Part shown: positions 33,476-43,374 of the stretch, piece after piece | Layout of the letters: each line of letters begins with the position of its first letter | How positions within the stretch are numbered: position 1 is the first letter of the stretch | Source: Mangrovibacterium marinum | GTDB taxonomy: Bacteria; Bacteroidota; Bacteroidia; Bacteroidales; Prolixibacteraceae | Direction of reading: 5' to 3' | NCBI RefSeq assembly: GCF_003046625.1 | Contig: NZ_QAAD01000016.1 | Coordinates: 31,294-95,293, forward strand | Length of the DNA: 64,000 nt | Notes under the pieces: generated by a model | The model's database searches: none | Told to the model about the DNA's origin: nothing | What the model saw: only the letters and a program-made list of their open reading frames with translations | Made by a program: the position numbers and the translations under genes

Positions 33476-36184
33476 TCAATTTTTAGCGATATTGGCCAAG
33501 GCTGCTGCCACGCGTGCAATGGGTACACGATAGGGGGAACAACTGACGTAGTCCAGGCCAACGCTGTCGCAGAACATGACCGAACTGGGTTCACCGCCAT
33601 GCTCGCCACAAATCCCAACTTTCAGTTTGGGTTTGGTTGAACGACCTTTTTGAACGCCCATTTTTACAAGTTGTCCAACACCTTCCTGGTCGAGTACCTG
33701 GAATGGATCATTCTTCAGAATGTTCTTATCCAAATAGTCGGGCATGAACTTGCCGGCATCGTCACGCGAATAGCCAAAGGTCATCTGGGTGAGGTCGTTG
33801 GTGCCGAAGGAGAAAAATTCGGCTTCTTCCGCGATTAAGTCTGCGGTGAGGGCAGCTCTCGGAATCTCAATCATGGTGCCAAGCATGAAGTCTACCCGGT
33901 CACCTTTTTCCTGGAATACATTCTCAGCCGTTTCGCGAATCACTGCCGCCTGGTTTTTTAACTCGGCAATGGTGCCCACCAAGGGAACCATAATCTCGGG
34001 TTTGGCATCAATACCTTTGGCTTTCAGGTTTAGGGCGGCCTCGATGATGGCTCGCGCCTGCATGGCTGTAATCTCCGGGTAGGTGATGCCCAACCGGCAA
34101 CCGCGGTGCCCCAGCATCGGATTAAATTCTTCCAGATCTTCAATTTTCGAAAGCAGCTGGTTCATGGTGATCCCCATTTCCTGGGCAAGCTCTTCCTGTG
34201 CTGCCTTGTTGTGTGGCACAAATTCGTGCAAGGGCGGATCGAGAAGTCGAACGGTGACACCGTAACCCGCCATCGCTTCGAAAATACCTTCGAAGTCGCT
34301 TCGTTGGTAGGGCAAAAGTTTTGTTAAGGCCTTTTCGCGCTCCGCAATGGTATTGGACAGGATCATTTCGCGCATGGCTTTTATGCGTTCCCCTTCGAAG
34401 AACATGTGCTCGGTACGGCACAGCCCGATGCCTTTGGCTCCGAACTTGCTGGCCACTTTTGCATCATGGGGGGTGTCGGCATTTGTTCGGACAGTCATGC
34501 GGGTGAACTCGTCGGCCAGATCCATGATTTTGCTGAAATCGCCGCCCAGATCCGGATTTTGAGTTTTTACTTTTCCTTCGCAAACTTCACCGGTCGATCC
34601 GTTGAGCGAAATCCAGTCTCCTTCTTTAAGTGTTACATTCCCAACAGTCATTGTGCGGGAACGGTAATCGATTCGGACTGTTCCGGCGCCCGACACGCAG
34701 CATTTTCCCATTCCGCGGGCAACAACAGCGGCATGCGAGGTCATTCCTCCGCGGGCGGTCAGAATACCTTTGGCAATGTTCATTCCTTCCAAGTCTTCGG
34801 GAGAGGTTTCAATACGCACCAGAACGGAAGATTCGAACTTATTGGCTTCATCGGCAAAAAAGACGATCTGCCCGGTAGCAGCTCCCGGAGATGCGGGAAG
34901 CCCCTTGGCCAGGATGGTAGCTTGTTTCAACGCTTCAGGATCGAACACCGGGTGCAATAATTCGTCCAGCTTGTTGGGTTCGATGCGTTGCAAGGCTGTT
35001 TTTTTATCGATAATGCCTTGTTCCAGCATATCTACAGCAATTTTAACCATGGCTGCTCCCGTTCGTTTGCCGTTGCGGGTTTGTAACAGCCAAAGCTTCC
35101 CTTCCTGTATGGTAAATTCAAGGTCCTGCATATCCTTGTAGTGAGCTTCCAGTTTTTCCTGTACGGCATTCAACTCAGCGTACAGCTCAGGCATGGTTTC
35201 TTCCAGTGAGGGAAAATGTGATTCCCGCAACTTTTCATCTATTCCGGCTAATGTCGCCCAACGTTTACTTCCTTCGAGCGTTATTTGTTGCGGGGTGCGA
35301 ATACCGGCTACAACATCTTCGCCCTGAGCGTTGATCAGGTATTCGCCATTAAATATGTCTTCTCCTGTTCCGGCATCGCGCGAAAAAGCAACTCCTGTTG
35401 CCGATGATTCGCCCATGTTGCCAAATACCATTGCCTGTACGTTTACGGCAGTTCCCCACTCAGCAGGAATACCGTTTATTTTGCGGTAGTAAATTGCGCG
35501 CTCGTTCATCCAGCTGTCGAAAACAGCATAAATAGCGCCCCAAAGTTGTTCCCAAGGGTCATCGGGGAAATTTTTACCGGTCACTTGTTTTACAGCGTCC
35601 TTGAAGGAGGTAACCAGTTTTTTTAGATCGTCGGTTGTGAAATCTGTATCCAGCTCGATTCCTTTTTCTTCTTTGAGTTTTTCCATGATTTCCTCAAAAG
35701 GATCGATATCTTCTTTACTTTGCGGTTTCATGCCCAGTACAACGTCGCCGTACATCTGAACAAAGCGGCGGTACGAATCCCAGGCGAAGCGTTCGTTGCC
35801 CGATTTTTGGGTGATTCCCTGTACTGCCCGATCATTTAAGCCCAGGTTTAATACCGTGTCCATCATCCCAGGCATCGATACCCGGGCTCCTGAGCGCACT
35901 GACACCAGGCAGGGATTGTCTTTATCGCCAAACTTGGTCGCGGTGAGTTGCTCAACTAAAGCCACTGCTTTTTCAACCTCCGGTTTGATGGCTGCTAAAG
36001 CTGCTTGTTTACCTTGCTGGTTATAAATTGTACAAACTTCTGTTGTGATCGTGAAACCCGGAGGAACCGGAACTCCGATTAAATTCATCTCTGCCAGGTT
36101 TGCTCCTTTACCGCCCAGAAGGTTCTTCATGTCTGCCTTTCCTTCGGCTTTTCCGTTCCCGAAAGTATAAACGTATTTTGCCAT
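33476..36184 (-). CDS. ppdK: Pyruvate, phosphate dikinase
   Basis: 902 residues, full length. It interconverts pyruvate, ATP and phosphate with PEP, AMP and pyrophosphate. The N-terminal nucleotide domain opens with GGKGANLAEMNLIGVPVPPG. The phosphohistidine domain has GGMTSHAAVVARGMGKCCVSG (catalytic His), and the C-terminal TIM barrel has GFGTNDLTQMTFG-like FSFGTNDLTQMTFGYSRDD and GICGEHGGEPSS with the catalytic Cys. It is cytoplasmic and connects glycolysis and gluconeogenesis, fitting the sugar-catabolic setting. Single-gene unit. Confidence 0.97.
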   Translation of the reverse strand: MAKYVYTFGNGKAEGKADMKNLLGGKGANLAEMNLIGVPVPPGFTITTEVCTIYNQQGKQAALAAIKPEVEKAVALVEQLTATKFGDKDNPCLVSVRSGARVSMPGMMDTVLNLGLNDRAVQGITQKSGNERFAWDSYRRFVQMYGDVVLGMKPQSKEDIDPFEEIMEKLKEEKGIELDTDFTTDDLKKLVTSFKDAVKQVTGKNFPDDPWEQLWGAIYAVFDSWMNERAIYYRKINGIPAEWGTAVNVQAMVFGNMGESSATGVAFSRDAGTGEDIFNGEYLINAQGEDVVAGIRTPQQITLEGSKRWATLAGIDEKLRESHFPSLEETMPELYAELNAVQEKLEAHYKDMQDLEFTIQEGKLWLLQTRNGKRTGAAMVKIAVDMLEQGIIDKKTALQRIEPNKLDELLHPVFDPEALKQATILAKGLPASPGAATGQIVFFADEANKFESSVLVRIETSPEDLEGMNIAKGILTARGGMTSHAAVVARGMGKCCVSGAGTVRIDYRSRTMTVGNVTLKEGDWISLNGSTGEVCEGKVKTQNPDLGGDFSKIMDLADEFTRMTVRTNADTPHDAKVASKFGAKGIGLCRTEHMFFEGERIKAMREMILSNTIAEREKALTKLLPYQRSDFEGIFEAMAGYGVTVRLLDPPLHEFVPHNKAAQEELAQEMGITMNQLLSKIEDLEEFNPMLGHRGCRLGITYPEITAMQARAIIEAALNLKAKGIDAKPEIMVPLVGTIAELKNQAAVIRETAENVFQEKGDRVDFMLGTMIEIPRAALTADLIAEEAEFFSFGTNDLTQMTFGYSRDDAGKFMPDYLDKNILKNDPFQVLDQEGVGQLVKMGVQKGRSTKPKLKVGICGEHGGEPSSVMFCDSVGLDYVSCSPYRVPIARVAAALANIAKN

Positions 36185-36562
36185 AGATTTTAAGATTTAA
36201 GGTTGATTGGACTCATGTGTAAAGTAAATTTTCGAGTTACTAATGTAACCGTAAATTTTATTAATTAGAAAATTCAGGGGCAGAAGGGGCAGATGTTTTA
36301 TAGCTATGTCTTTCAGTATCTTTCAGGATATGTTTTTCAATAGGTTTATAGCGATAATTTGAAAACCGATGATTAACTTTAGAACAAATTCGCACTTTTC
36401 AAAGGTGTAAATTGCAGCGCCTTCGTTGTTGTTTGGCTCCTTCAATTGTTGAGGCTTTCCTGGGTTTGCCTGCCGGACATTTTTATCGCTTTTTTCTGAA
36501 AGTCATACTCAGCAGAGGTGCTAAGGCGCAATGTCAATAACTGGTTTTGATTAGATGTAGAC
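36185..36562. other. Upstream region of ppdK, no gene seen
   Basis: About 380 bases, AT-rich with mixed-purine stretches (GGGGCAGAAGGGGCAGATG at 36279-36297). No supported coding frame. Contains the ppdK promoter presumably, which I could not place with confidence. Confidence 0.4.
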
Positions 36563-36651
36563 CGACAACCCGATAACTTTTGAAAATAACGACAACAGCA
36601 TCGTCGAAAACAACGACACTTTCATTCCTGTTGGTGATCTCCCGGGAATCA
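36563..36651 (+). repeat. Dispersed intergenic repeat, copy B
   Basis: About 89 bases matching 21999-22087 in the same orientation, built on GACAAC/GATAAC units and ending in CTTTCATTCCTGTT. It is preceded by a short related piece (AGACCGACAACC). The reverse strand is open in one frame through both copies, giving a Val-rich peptide, but there is no start or family support. Confidence 0.75.
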
Positions 36652-36798
36652 GCTCTGTTTTCTGTTTTTGGTTGAATGGATTGATCGTGTTTGTCGGTCA
36701 ACCGACGACGTCGCATTTGTTACACCGAAAAATGAATTTGCAAACAACGGATTAACGTTTGTTAACCTTACTTGTCATCTGTTAACTGAAATGGCAGG

Positions 36799-36897
36799 TA
36801 TCTTTGTTTCAGACATTAGAGCAAGATAGTAAGCAAAATTTTCATAGAGATAGGTTTGGTTAAGTTTAGAAGGATGGTTTTCGCCATCCTTTTTTTA
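36799..36897 (+). ncRNA. Candidate small RNA with promoter and terminator
   Basis: TATCTTTG (36799-36806, TAnnTTTG) is a good -7 element. A transcript from about 36813 would end at the strong stem AGGATGG, TTTTCG, CCATCCT (36871-36890) followed by seven T. That gives an RNA of about 85 bases with no coding frame over 20 codons. Flanking genes run on the minus strand, so this plus-strand terminator has no other gene to serve. The -33 TTG is not well spaced (24 bases). Confidence 0.4.
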
Positions 36898-36990
36898 TGT
36901 GGGGTGATGTAGCCTTATATCGCGACCCGAATGTTGTGTTGCACGATTCACCTGATAAATGCGCCGTGAGAATTGGTGTGCTACAGATTG
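36898..36990. other. Short gap before hemE terminator
   Basis: About 90 bases with no clear feature; a 72-codon frame crossing it (36897-37115) overlaps hemE and its terminator and is rejected. Confidence 0.4.
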
Positions 36991-37018
36991 AAAAAAGAAA
37001 AGCCACCCTTTGGGCGGC
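36991..37018 (-). terminator. Terminator of the haem operon
   Basis: On the minus strand GGCCGCCC, AAA, GGGTGGC form the stem, followed by TTTTCTTTTTT. It lies about 25 bases after the hemE stop. Confidence 0.85.
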
Positions 37019-37043
37019 CTGTCTTGTATTTCAATGGAATTGC

Positions 37044-38075
37044 TTATTTTTTCCAGTCTACTGTTTTTATCCAGTCAACCACGAACTTCGCATTTTCGTA
37101 TGGGATGTCCGGTAAGAAGCCGTGTCCGAGGTTGAAAATCCATTTGGGATGTTGCTGGAAAAACGGAATATACGCCTCTAAACGAGCTTTAATTTCCTCC
37201 TGGGTTCCGTAAAGGTAGCGTGGATCCAGGTTACCTTGTAAGCCTACTTCCGGGTGCACCATCGCGCGGGCATCTTCCATCGACAATTGCCAGTCGATGC
37301 TCACAAAATCGGCCAGCTCGGGCGTTACATATTTCAAGCCGGTAGCGATTCCTTTCGGGAAGAAGATAAACGGTGTTCCAGTTTCGCGAACCGCCCGACT
37401 GATCTTTTTCACAGCTGGCATAAACAGCTCATTGTATAGTTCAACCGGGACAAGGTTGGCATGTGTTTCGAACAATTGGAAAGCTTCCACACCATGCTCG
37501 ATCTGCTTTTTCGCATAAAAGGCTGAAAGATCTGCAATGGCGTCGATCAGCTTCTTGGCTTCTGCTTTGTGTTGAAACAAAAATTTGATGGCATCCGGGA
37601 AATTCGGGTTGGAGCTAATGCCTTGCACCATGTAGCACAGGGTAGTCAGCGGAGCACCGCAAAAACCAATCAGCGGAATGTTGGCTGGTCGCTGAGCGAT
37701 AATTTCCTCAATATTCTTGTAAATATATTCAAGCTTCTCCGGCAGAGGAGCCAGATGATCAGCCGGATTGGTCAAGCTTTTCAGTGGTTTGTTGAACACC
37801 GGCCCGTGATCGGTAAATTCCAAATCCATTCCCATGGCATTCGGAATTACCAGGATGTCGGAAAACAAGATGGCCGCATCAACACCCAGATCGTATATGG
37901 GCATCAAAGTCACCTCGGCGGCCAACTTCGGATCTTCCATCAATTCGTGAAAGGTATAGTCTTCCTTCAGCTTATTGTAATTAGGCAGAACGCGGCCCGC
38001 CTGGCGCATAAACCACACTGGCGGACGCTCGGTCTCTTGTCCGTTTAGCTTCTTTAAAAAGATTGAATCTTGCAT
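37044..38075 (-). CDS. hemE: Uroporphyrinogen decarboxylase
   Basis: 343 residues, normal length. It removes four carboxyl groups from uroporphyrinogen III to give coproporphyrinogen III. The signature PPVWFMRQAGRVLPNY is near the N-terminus, GFCGAPLTTLCYMVQG lies in the middle, and the substrate aspartate in AILFSDILVIPNAMGM is present. It is the last gene of a six-gene operon (hemA-C-D-B-L-E), 13 bases after hemL. Confidence 0.97.
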   Translation of the reverse strand: MQDSIFLKKLNGQETERPPVWFMRQAGRVLPNYNKLKEDYTFHELMEDPKLAAEVTLMPIYDLGVDAAILFSDILVIPNAMGMDLEFTDHGPVFNKPLKSLTNPADHLAPLPEKLEYIYKNIEEIIAQRPANIPLIGFCGAPLTTLCYMVQGISSNPNFPDAIKFLFQHKAEAKKLIDAIADLSAFYAKKQIEHGVEAFQLFETHANLVPVELYNELFMPAVKKISRAVRETGTPFIFFPKGIATGLKYVTPELADFVSIDWQLSMEDARAMVHPEVGLQGNLDPRYLYGTQEEIKARLEAYIPFFQQHPKWIFNLGHGFLPDIPYENAKFVVDWIKTVDWKK

Positions 38076-38088
38076 GTTTATTGGGTGT

Positions 38089-39378
38089 TTAGAGGCTTTT
38101 CATGGCGCTGTCGGCTGCTTCTAGCATGTAGTCGAGGTCCGCATCGGTATGCGCGTCGCAAACAAAGAAACACTCGTATTGCGAAGGTCCCAGGTAGATG
38201 CCTGCTTCCAGCGATTTCTTGAAGAATTGCGCATAACGGGGCGCATTCGATTTCATAGCCTGATCGAATGATTTCACTTCTTTTTCTTCAGTGAAGAACA
38301 TGGTCATCATTGAGCCAATGCGATTGATAACCCCCGGGATGTTGTTGCTTTCCAGCGCAGCTTTTAACCCGGCTTCAACTTTGGCCCCTTTGCGTTCCAA
38401 TTCTTCGTAAATAGACGGATTGTTGTTCAACGTGCTCAGCATAACTGAGCCGGCAGCCATTGCCAACGGGTTGCCCGAAAGCGTTCCTGCCTGATAAACC
38501 GGTCCGTTTGGTGCCAATAGATCCATAATTTCTTTGCGGCCGCCATAAGCGCCAACAGGAAGTCCGCCACCTATAATTTTACCCAGCGTGGTCAGGTCGG
38601 GCATGATGCCGAAGCGCTTTTGAGCACCACCGGCAGACAATCGGAAACCGGTGATTACTTCATCGAAAATCAACAAAGCACCGTATTGTTCCGTGATGGC
38701 ACGAACGCCCTTCAGGAACTCCACATCCGGAAGTACACAACCCATGTTCCCGGCAACCGGTTCCAGAATTACGGCAGCGATTTCTTCGCCGCGTGCATCA
38801 AAAAGCTCTTTTACTGATTCCAGGTTGTTGTATTCAGCCGTCAGCGTGTTTTGGGCTGAAGCTTTGGTCACACCGGGGCTATCCGGCAATCCAAGGGTGA
38901 TTGCACCGGAGCCTGCTTTAATCAGGAAAGCGTCGGCGTGACCGTGGTAGCAACCGGCAAACTTGACTACCAGGTCGCGTTTGGTGTAGCCGCGAGCGAG
39001 GCGCAGCGCGCTCATCGTCGCTTCTGTGCCCGAGTTTACCATTCGAACTTTGTCCACCGATGGCATCATCTCGGTGATGAGCTTGGCCATTTCTGTTTCA
39101 ATCAGGGTAGGGGCGCCGTAGCTGGTTCCCAGTTCGGCAGCTTTTTGCACGGCTTCAACAATCGCCGGATTGGCATGCCCTAAAATCAGCGGTCCCCATG
39201 AGGATACGAAGTCAATATATTTGTTGCCGTCGATATCCCAAACGTTGGCACCTTTGGCTTTTGCGATAAACAACGGATCGGCCTGTACACTTTTAAAGGC
39301 CCGAACCGGCGAGTTCACCCCACCGGGAATCAGTTCCTGGGCTTCCTTGAAAGCCGTTATACTTTTGGAGTAGTTCAT
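38089..39378 (-). CDS. hemL: Glutamate-1-semialdehyde 2,1-aminomutase
   Basis: 429 residues. This PLP enzyme turns glutamate 1-semialdehyde into 5-aminolevulinate in the C5 pathway. The PLP lysine is Lys267 in [31 protein letters not shown] contains the family HGH, and [10 protein letters not shown] binds the cofactor ring. It follows hemB by 22 bases and precedes hemE by 13 in one operon. Confidence 0.97.
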   Translation of the reverse strand: MNYSKSITAFKEAQELIPGGVNSPVRAFKSVQADPLFIAKAKGANVWDIDGNKYIDFVSSWGPLILGHANPAIVEAVQKAAELGTSYGAPTLIETEMAKLITEMMPSVDKVRMVNSGTEATMSALRLARGYTKRDLVVKFAGCYHGHADAFLIKAGSGAITLGLPDSPGVTKASAQNTLTAEYNNLESVKELFDARGEEIAAVILEPVAGNMGCVLPDVEFLKGVRAITEQYGALLIFDEVITGFRLSAGGAQKRFGIMPDLTTLGKIIGGGLPVGAYGGRKEIMDLLAPNGPVYQAGTLSGNPLAMAAGSVMLSTLNNNPSIYEELERKGAKVEAGLKAALESNNIPGVINRIGSMMTMFFTEEKEVKSFDQAMKSNAPRYAQFFKKSLEAGIYLGPSQYECFFVCDAHTDADLDYMLEAADSAMKSL

Positions 39379-39400
39379 TCGATTTGACTTTTGTGCAACC

Positions 39401-40393
39401 CTACACGCGGTTGCCTTTTTTCAATTCACTTAATACAAATTCTTTGGCGTGGTAGGTGATAATCACATCGGCACCGGCGCGTTTCAACGAAGTCAGAATC
39501 TCTTTGATCAGGCGTTCTTCATCAATCCAACCATTGGCCGCAGCAGCTTTCACCATCGAAAATTCACCACTTACGTTATAAGCCACCAGTGGCATGTTGA
39601 AAGTGGTCTTTACGCGTTGGATGACGTCCATATAGCTCAATGCCGGTTTTACCATCACCATGTCGGCACCCTCGATAATATCCTGCTCGACTTCACGCAA
39701 GGCTTCGTCGCTGTTTGCGGGGTCCATTTGATAAGTGCTGCGGTCGCCGAATTTTGGAGCGCTCTCGGCAGCATCGCGGAACGGGCCATAGAAGCCGGAA
39801 GCATATTTCGCAGAGTACGCCATGATTGGCGTATTTTGGAAACCATTTTCATCCAACGCAGCACGGATGGCACCAATGCGCCCGTCCATCATATCCGATG
39901 GGGCAATAATATCGGCTCCGGATTTAGCCAAGGTAACCGATTGAGCGGCGAGTGTGTGCAATGTGCTGTCGTTATCTACGTCGCCATCGATAATGGTGCC
40001 ACAGTGGCCGTGGGTGGTGTATTCGCAGTTGCAAACGTCTGCTACAATCAGGATATTCGGCAGTGCCGCTTTTAACGCGCGAATGGCTTTTGGTACAATC
40101 GCATCGTGATGACAAGCCACATGGCCGGTTTCGTCTTTTTCTGCGGGAATACCGAAAAGCAAGATTTTATCGACACCGGTTGTTTCAACTAAATCCTGAA
40201 CTTCTTTGACCAGAAGGTCGATCGAAAGTTGAAAATTACCCGGCATGGATTTAATGGGATTGCTCACATTTTCGCCCGGGCAAACAAAATAAGGCATAAT
40301 CAGATCGTCGCGATTTACTTCAGTCTCGCGAACCATATTGCGGATAGAGGCTGATTTACGAAGTCTCCGTAAGCGTGTAACAGGATAACTCAT
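39401..40393 (-). CDS. hemB: Delta-aminolevulinic acid dehydratase (porphobilinogen synthase)
   Basis: 330 residues. It joins two 5-aminolevulinate molecules to porphobilinogen. The Schiff-base lysines are Lys196 ([13 protein letters not shown]) and Lys249 ([10 protein letters not shown]). Cys121, Cys123 and Cys131 in [14 protein letters not shown] form a zinc site, so this is a zinc-dependent member. The gene lies 3 bases after hemD and 22 before hemL. Confidence 0.97.
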   Translation of the reverse strand: MSYPVTRLRRLRKSASIRNMVRETEVNRDDLIMPYFVCPGENVSNPIKSMPGNFQLSIDLLVKEVQDLVETTGVDKILLFGIPAEKDETGHVACHHDAIVPKAIRALKAALPNILIVADVCNCEYTTHGHCGTIIDGDVDNDSTLHTLAAQSVTLAKSGADIIAPSDMMDGRIGAIRAALDENGFQNTPIMAYSAKYASGFYGPFRDAAESAPKFGDRSTYQMDPANSDEALREVEQDIIEGADMVMVKPALSYMDVIQRVKTTFNMPLVAYNVSGEFSMVKAAAANGWIDEERLIKEILTSLKRAGADVIITYHAKEFVLSELKKGNRV

Positions 40394-40396
40394 AAT

Positions 40397-41146
40397 CTAA
40401 CTGTTTTGATGTTGTAAGTATTCAATTGTTGTTTCGGCCAGTCCTTTGTAACTCGAATCTTTTGCTGTAGCGAGCGGCTCGATTCCGAGGTTTCGACAGG
40501 TGGCAGTGGTTGTTTTGCCAATGCTGATGACGCGCCATTGGCTGATTTTTGCGCGAAACGCAAGGTACAAATTTTTTATAGCCGAGGGGCTGCTGATCAT
40601 CATCAGATCGTAGCTGTCCGACTCGATTAATTGCACACATTCCGGATCGAAATGATCCGGCGCAACTGTCTGGTAAATGTTGATGCGATCAACCGAATTG
40701 GTGGCTTGCAATTGGTGCAGGATGGTGTCCGGAGCCAATTCTCCAAGAACCAATAAAACCGACTCACCAGGGAGAATCACGTCTTTTAGTTCGTGTGCGA
40801 AATCTTCACCGGTTCGGCCTGTTCCCGTGTAGCTCGCTTTTAAGTTGAAGTTGTTCAACTCGTGCCCGGTTGCTTCACCCAAAACAGCTATTTTATTGTT
40901 TGCTGCCGGTTGGTATTGGTTGAAGAAGCTGCGAATGCCGTTCTTACTGGTAAAAACCAACCAATTGTAATCCGAAAGTTGCTTTGGTAACTGGCCGGTG
41001 ATGGGCCGAATTTCGATTGCAGGCATAAAATGTACGTTGGCCCCGGCTTGTTCGAGCCGAACGGAAAATTCGTCCGGTTCGGGTTGGGGATAAGTACAGA
41101 TGATTCGTTTGTCCTGGATCTTATGGTCGGTTTGCCGGTCTGCCAT
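40397..41146 (-). CDS. hemD: Uroporphyrinogen-III synthase
   Basis: 249 residues of a two-domain HemD fold with low sequence conservation. Recognisable pieces are NWLVFTSKNGIRSFFNQY, KIAVLGEATGHELNN, ERTGRTGEDFAHEL-like YTGTGRTGEDFAHELKD, and MMISSPSAIKNLYLAF with GKTTTATCRNLGIEP near the end. It closes hydroxymethylbilane to uroporphyrinogen III. The gene is 5 bases after hemC and 3 bases before hemB; position between hemC and hemB supports the call strongly. Confidence 0.9.
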   Translation of the reverse strand: MADRQTDHKIQDKRIICTYPQPEPDEFSVRLEQAGANVHFMPAIEIRPITGQLPKQLSDYNWLVFTSKNGIRSFFNQYQPAANNKIAVLGEATGHELNNFNLKASYTGTGRTGEDFAHELKDVILPGESVLLVLGELAPDTILHQLQATNSVDRINIYQTVAPDHFDPECVQLIESDSYDLMMISSPSAIKNLYLAFRAKISQWRVISIGKTTTATCRNLGIEPLATAKDSSYKGLAETTIEYLQHQNS

Positions 41147-41151
41147 TGTCG

Positions 41152-42081
41152 CTATTCTGTGCGAATCTGATCGAGAATTTCTTTTCCACCTTCAGCCAGA
41201 ATTGCCTCTGCCAATTCGATTGCTTTTTCCGAGCCTTCGTCAATCGGGCACGAAACAGATTTTCGGATTACCTGTTTTCCATCGATCGAAGCGACCAAAC
41301 CGGTTAGGCTTAGTTGGTCACTTTCAACCGTCGAATAACAAGCTACCGGAACTTGACAGCCGCCTTCCAGCGTACGCAGCAACCAGCGTTCGGCCATGGT
41401 GGTATTCCAGGTTTGTTCGTCGGAAACCGCGTCGATAATGCGTTGAATGCGTTCATCTTCATCGCGAATTTCGATGGCTACGGCTCCCTGGCTAACAGCA
41501 GGAAGCACAACCTTCGGGTCGAGCAATTCGGTAATGTAATCTTCGTATCCCAAACGGATGATTCCGGCCCCGGCCATCAGTAAAGCATCGCAATGACCTT
41601 CTTTCATCTTTTTAAGACGAGTGTCTACGTTGCCACGAATATCGACAATATTGAGGTTGGGATTGTAAGCCAAGAGCTGTGCTTTGCGTCGCAGGCTTGA
41701 GGTGGCGATCCGGTCGTTAGCGGTCATCTCGCTCAGTTTGCGGCCGTCTTTCGAGATGAAAACATCGCGAACTTCGCCACGCGGAAGCATGCCTCCGATA
41801 CACAAACCTTCGGGCAATTCGGTCGGAAGGTCCTTCAAACTGTGAACAGCCAAATCAACATCTCCATTGATTAGTGCTGTTTCAATTTCTTTGGTAAATA
41901 AACCTTTGTCGCCAATCTTGGACAGTGAGACATCCAGAATGATGTCGCCTTTGGTTTTGATGATGACGATTTCAACGGTTAAGTCGGGAAAGGCAGTCGC
42001 AATGGCTGCTTTAACAGTATTGGCCTGCCACAGGGCCAGTTTGCTGCCCCGTGTGCCTATTTTGATGGTATTATTGCTCAT
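41152..42081 (-). CDS. hemC: Hydroxymethylbilane synthase (porphobilinogen deaminase)
   Basis: 309 residues from ATG at 42081 (MSNNTIKIGTRGSKLALWQ). A frame reaching 42144 would add 21 residues inside hemA and is rejected. It polymerises four porphobilinogens. The dipyrromethane cofactor cysteine is in LRTLEGGCQVPVACY, and HSLKDLPTELPEGL and ATSSLRRKAQLLAYNP bind the chain. Its start overlaps the hemA end by 11 bases, a sign of translational coupling. Confidence 0.96.
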   Translation of the reverse strand: MSNNTIKIGTRGSKLALWQANTVKAAIATAFPDLTVEIVIIKTKGDIILDVSLSKIGDKGLFTKEIETALINGDVDLAVHSLKDLPTELPEGLCIGGMLPRGEVRDVFISKDGRKLSEMTANDRIATSSLRRKAQLLAYNPNLNIVDIRGNVDTRLKKMKEGHCDALLMAGAGIIRLGYEDYITELLDPKVVLPAVSQGAVAIEIRDEDERIQRIIDAVSDEQTWNTTMAERWLLRTLEGGCQVPVACYSTVESDQLSLTGLVASIDGKQVIRKSVSCPIDEGSEKAIELAEAILAEGGKEILDQIRTE

Positions 42082-43330
42082 TGTTGAATTGAGAGAATAA
42101 GTCGCTGACAACTTTAATGTATTCCGTTTTTCGGCCATTGTCACTGATCGACTTCAGGTTTTTAATCATCGAATTGATTAGTTTGTCGGTAATGTGTTTA
42201 CCGTATTTCTCCATCTGCTGTATTTCCTCTTCGGTATGGAACTTCTTACAGGTTTCCAGCTCGGCGGAATTTACAGCGTTCATGGACGAAATTATTTGCT
42301 GAATGGTTGGCGTCAGGTTGCGGCTATTCAACCAATCGGAAAACTCGCTTACCTTTTCGGCAATAATTTCCTCGGCAACAGAAACCAGCGCTTGCTTTTT
42401 CTCCTGATTGCCGGCAACAACTTCCTCTAAATCGTCAACATTGACTAAATCGATGATCGGAATATCAGATACGTTGGGGTGAATGTTACGAGGAACACCC
42501 AAGTCGATCATCATCACCAAAGGATGACCATTCAGGTGTGGCTTTACAGTTGCAGCATCGAAAAGCGGCTCTTTTGTTGCAACCGAACTTACGATAATTT
42601 CAGCATCGTGTATACCGGCCATCATCTGATTAAACGGAAGAGCCTTGCCATTGTAGCGGGTTGCCAGTTCTTCCGCTTTGGTAATGGTGCGGTTGGTTAC
42701 GGTAATGTTTTTACAACCTTTCTTGTACAGGTTCTTAATCACTAACTCGCCGGTTTCGCCAGCACCAATCAACAGGATTTTTTTATCCGTCAGATTTCGG
42801 AATTGCTGATGACATTTTTCAACAGCTGCATAGCTTACCGAGAAAGCACCGGTACTCATTTGGGTGTTCGACCGCACTTGCTTGCCCGTTTCCAGGGCCT
42901 TATTGAAAAGGCGGGTGAGTACCTTGCCAACTGTGCCGTTCGCATCGGCGCGGCTGTAGGCTTCTTTTATTTGCGATACAATTTGATACTCGCCCAGCAC
43001 CATCGACTCGAGGCTGGAAATAACGCGGAACAGGTGATCAACAGCCTGGTCGTTGGCAAAGCGGTAGAAGTGCTTGTTTATTTCGTCGCCTACCGCGGCG
43101 TGTTTGTGCAAGTAGCCAATAATAATGCTGAATGCTCCGGAAGAGCAGCATTCGTCGGCTTTAAAATAGATCTCGGTACGATTACAGGTTGAAAGGATCA
43201 CCAATTCCTGAATGTACTGATTCTGGCAGATGAGCCGGGCCAGTTTGCAGCTTTCATCGTGATCGATGGCAAACTTTTCGCGAATATGTACGGGTGCCGA
43301 TTTGTGGCTTAATCCAATAATTCCAATCAT
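42071..43330 (-). CDS. hemA: Glutamyl-tRNA reductase
   Basis: 419 residues from ATG at 43330 (MIGIIGLSHKSAPVHIREKF). A longer frame back to 43477 adds 49 residues without family character. It reduces glutamyl-tRNA to glutamate 1-semialdehyde, first step of the C5 pathway. The nucleophile is Cys49 in LSTCNRTEIYF; the NADPH loop is ILLIGAGETGELVIKNL; the dimerisation region follows. First haem enzyme in the operon, preceded by a small membrane protein gene. Confidence 0.97.
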   Translation of the reverse strand: MIGIIGLSHKSAPVHIREKFAIDHDESCKLARLICQNQYIQELVILSTCNRTEIYFKADECCSSGAFSIIIGYLHKHAAVGDEINKHFYRFANDQAVDHLFRVISSLESMVLGEYQIVSQIKEAYSRADANGTVGKVLTRLFNKALETGKQVRSNTQMSTGAFSVSYAAVEKCHQQFRNLTDKKILLIGAGETGELVIKNLYKKGCKNITVTNRTITKAEELATRYNGKALPFNQMMAGIHDAEIIVSSVATKEPLFDAATVKPHLNGHPLVMMIDLGVPRNIHPNVSDIPIIDLVNVDDLEEVVAGNQEKKQALVSVAEEIIAEKVSEFSDWLNSRNLTPTIQQIISSMNAVNSAELETCKKFHTEEEIQQMEKYGKHITDKLINSMIKNLKSISDNGRKTEYIKVVSDLFSQFNNEQ

Positions 43331-43374
43331 GGAGCAAAAATTAAATGTCAATTTGTTCAATTCGTTGGCTGGTA

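Noticed and set aside
36534..36716. 60-codon minus-strand frame over repeat copy B
   Set aside because: The Val-rich product comes from the repeat, and the equivalent frame in copy A has no matching start or stop.
36897..37115. 72-codon frame after the candidate small RNA
   Set aside because: It runs over the hemE terminator and into hemE.
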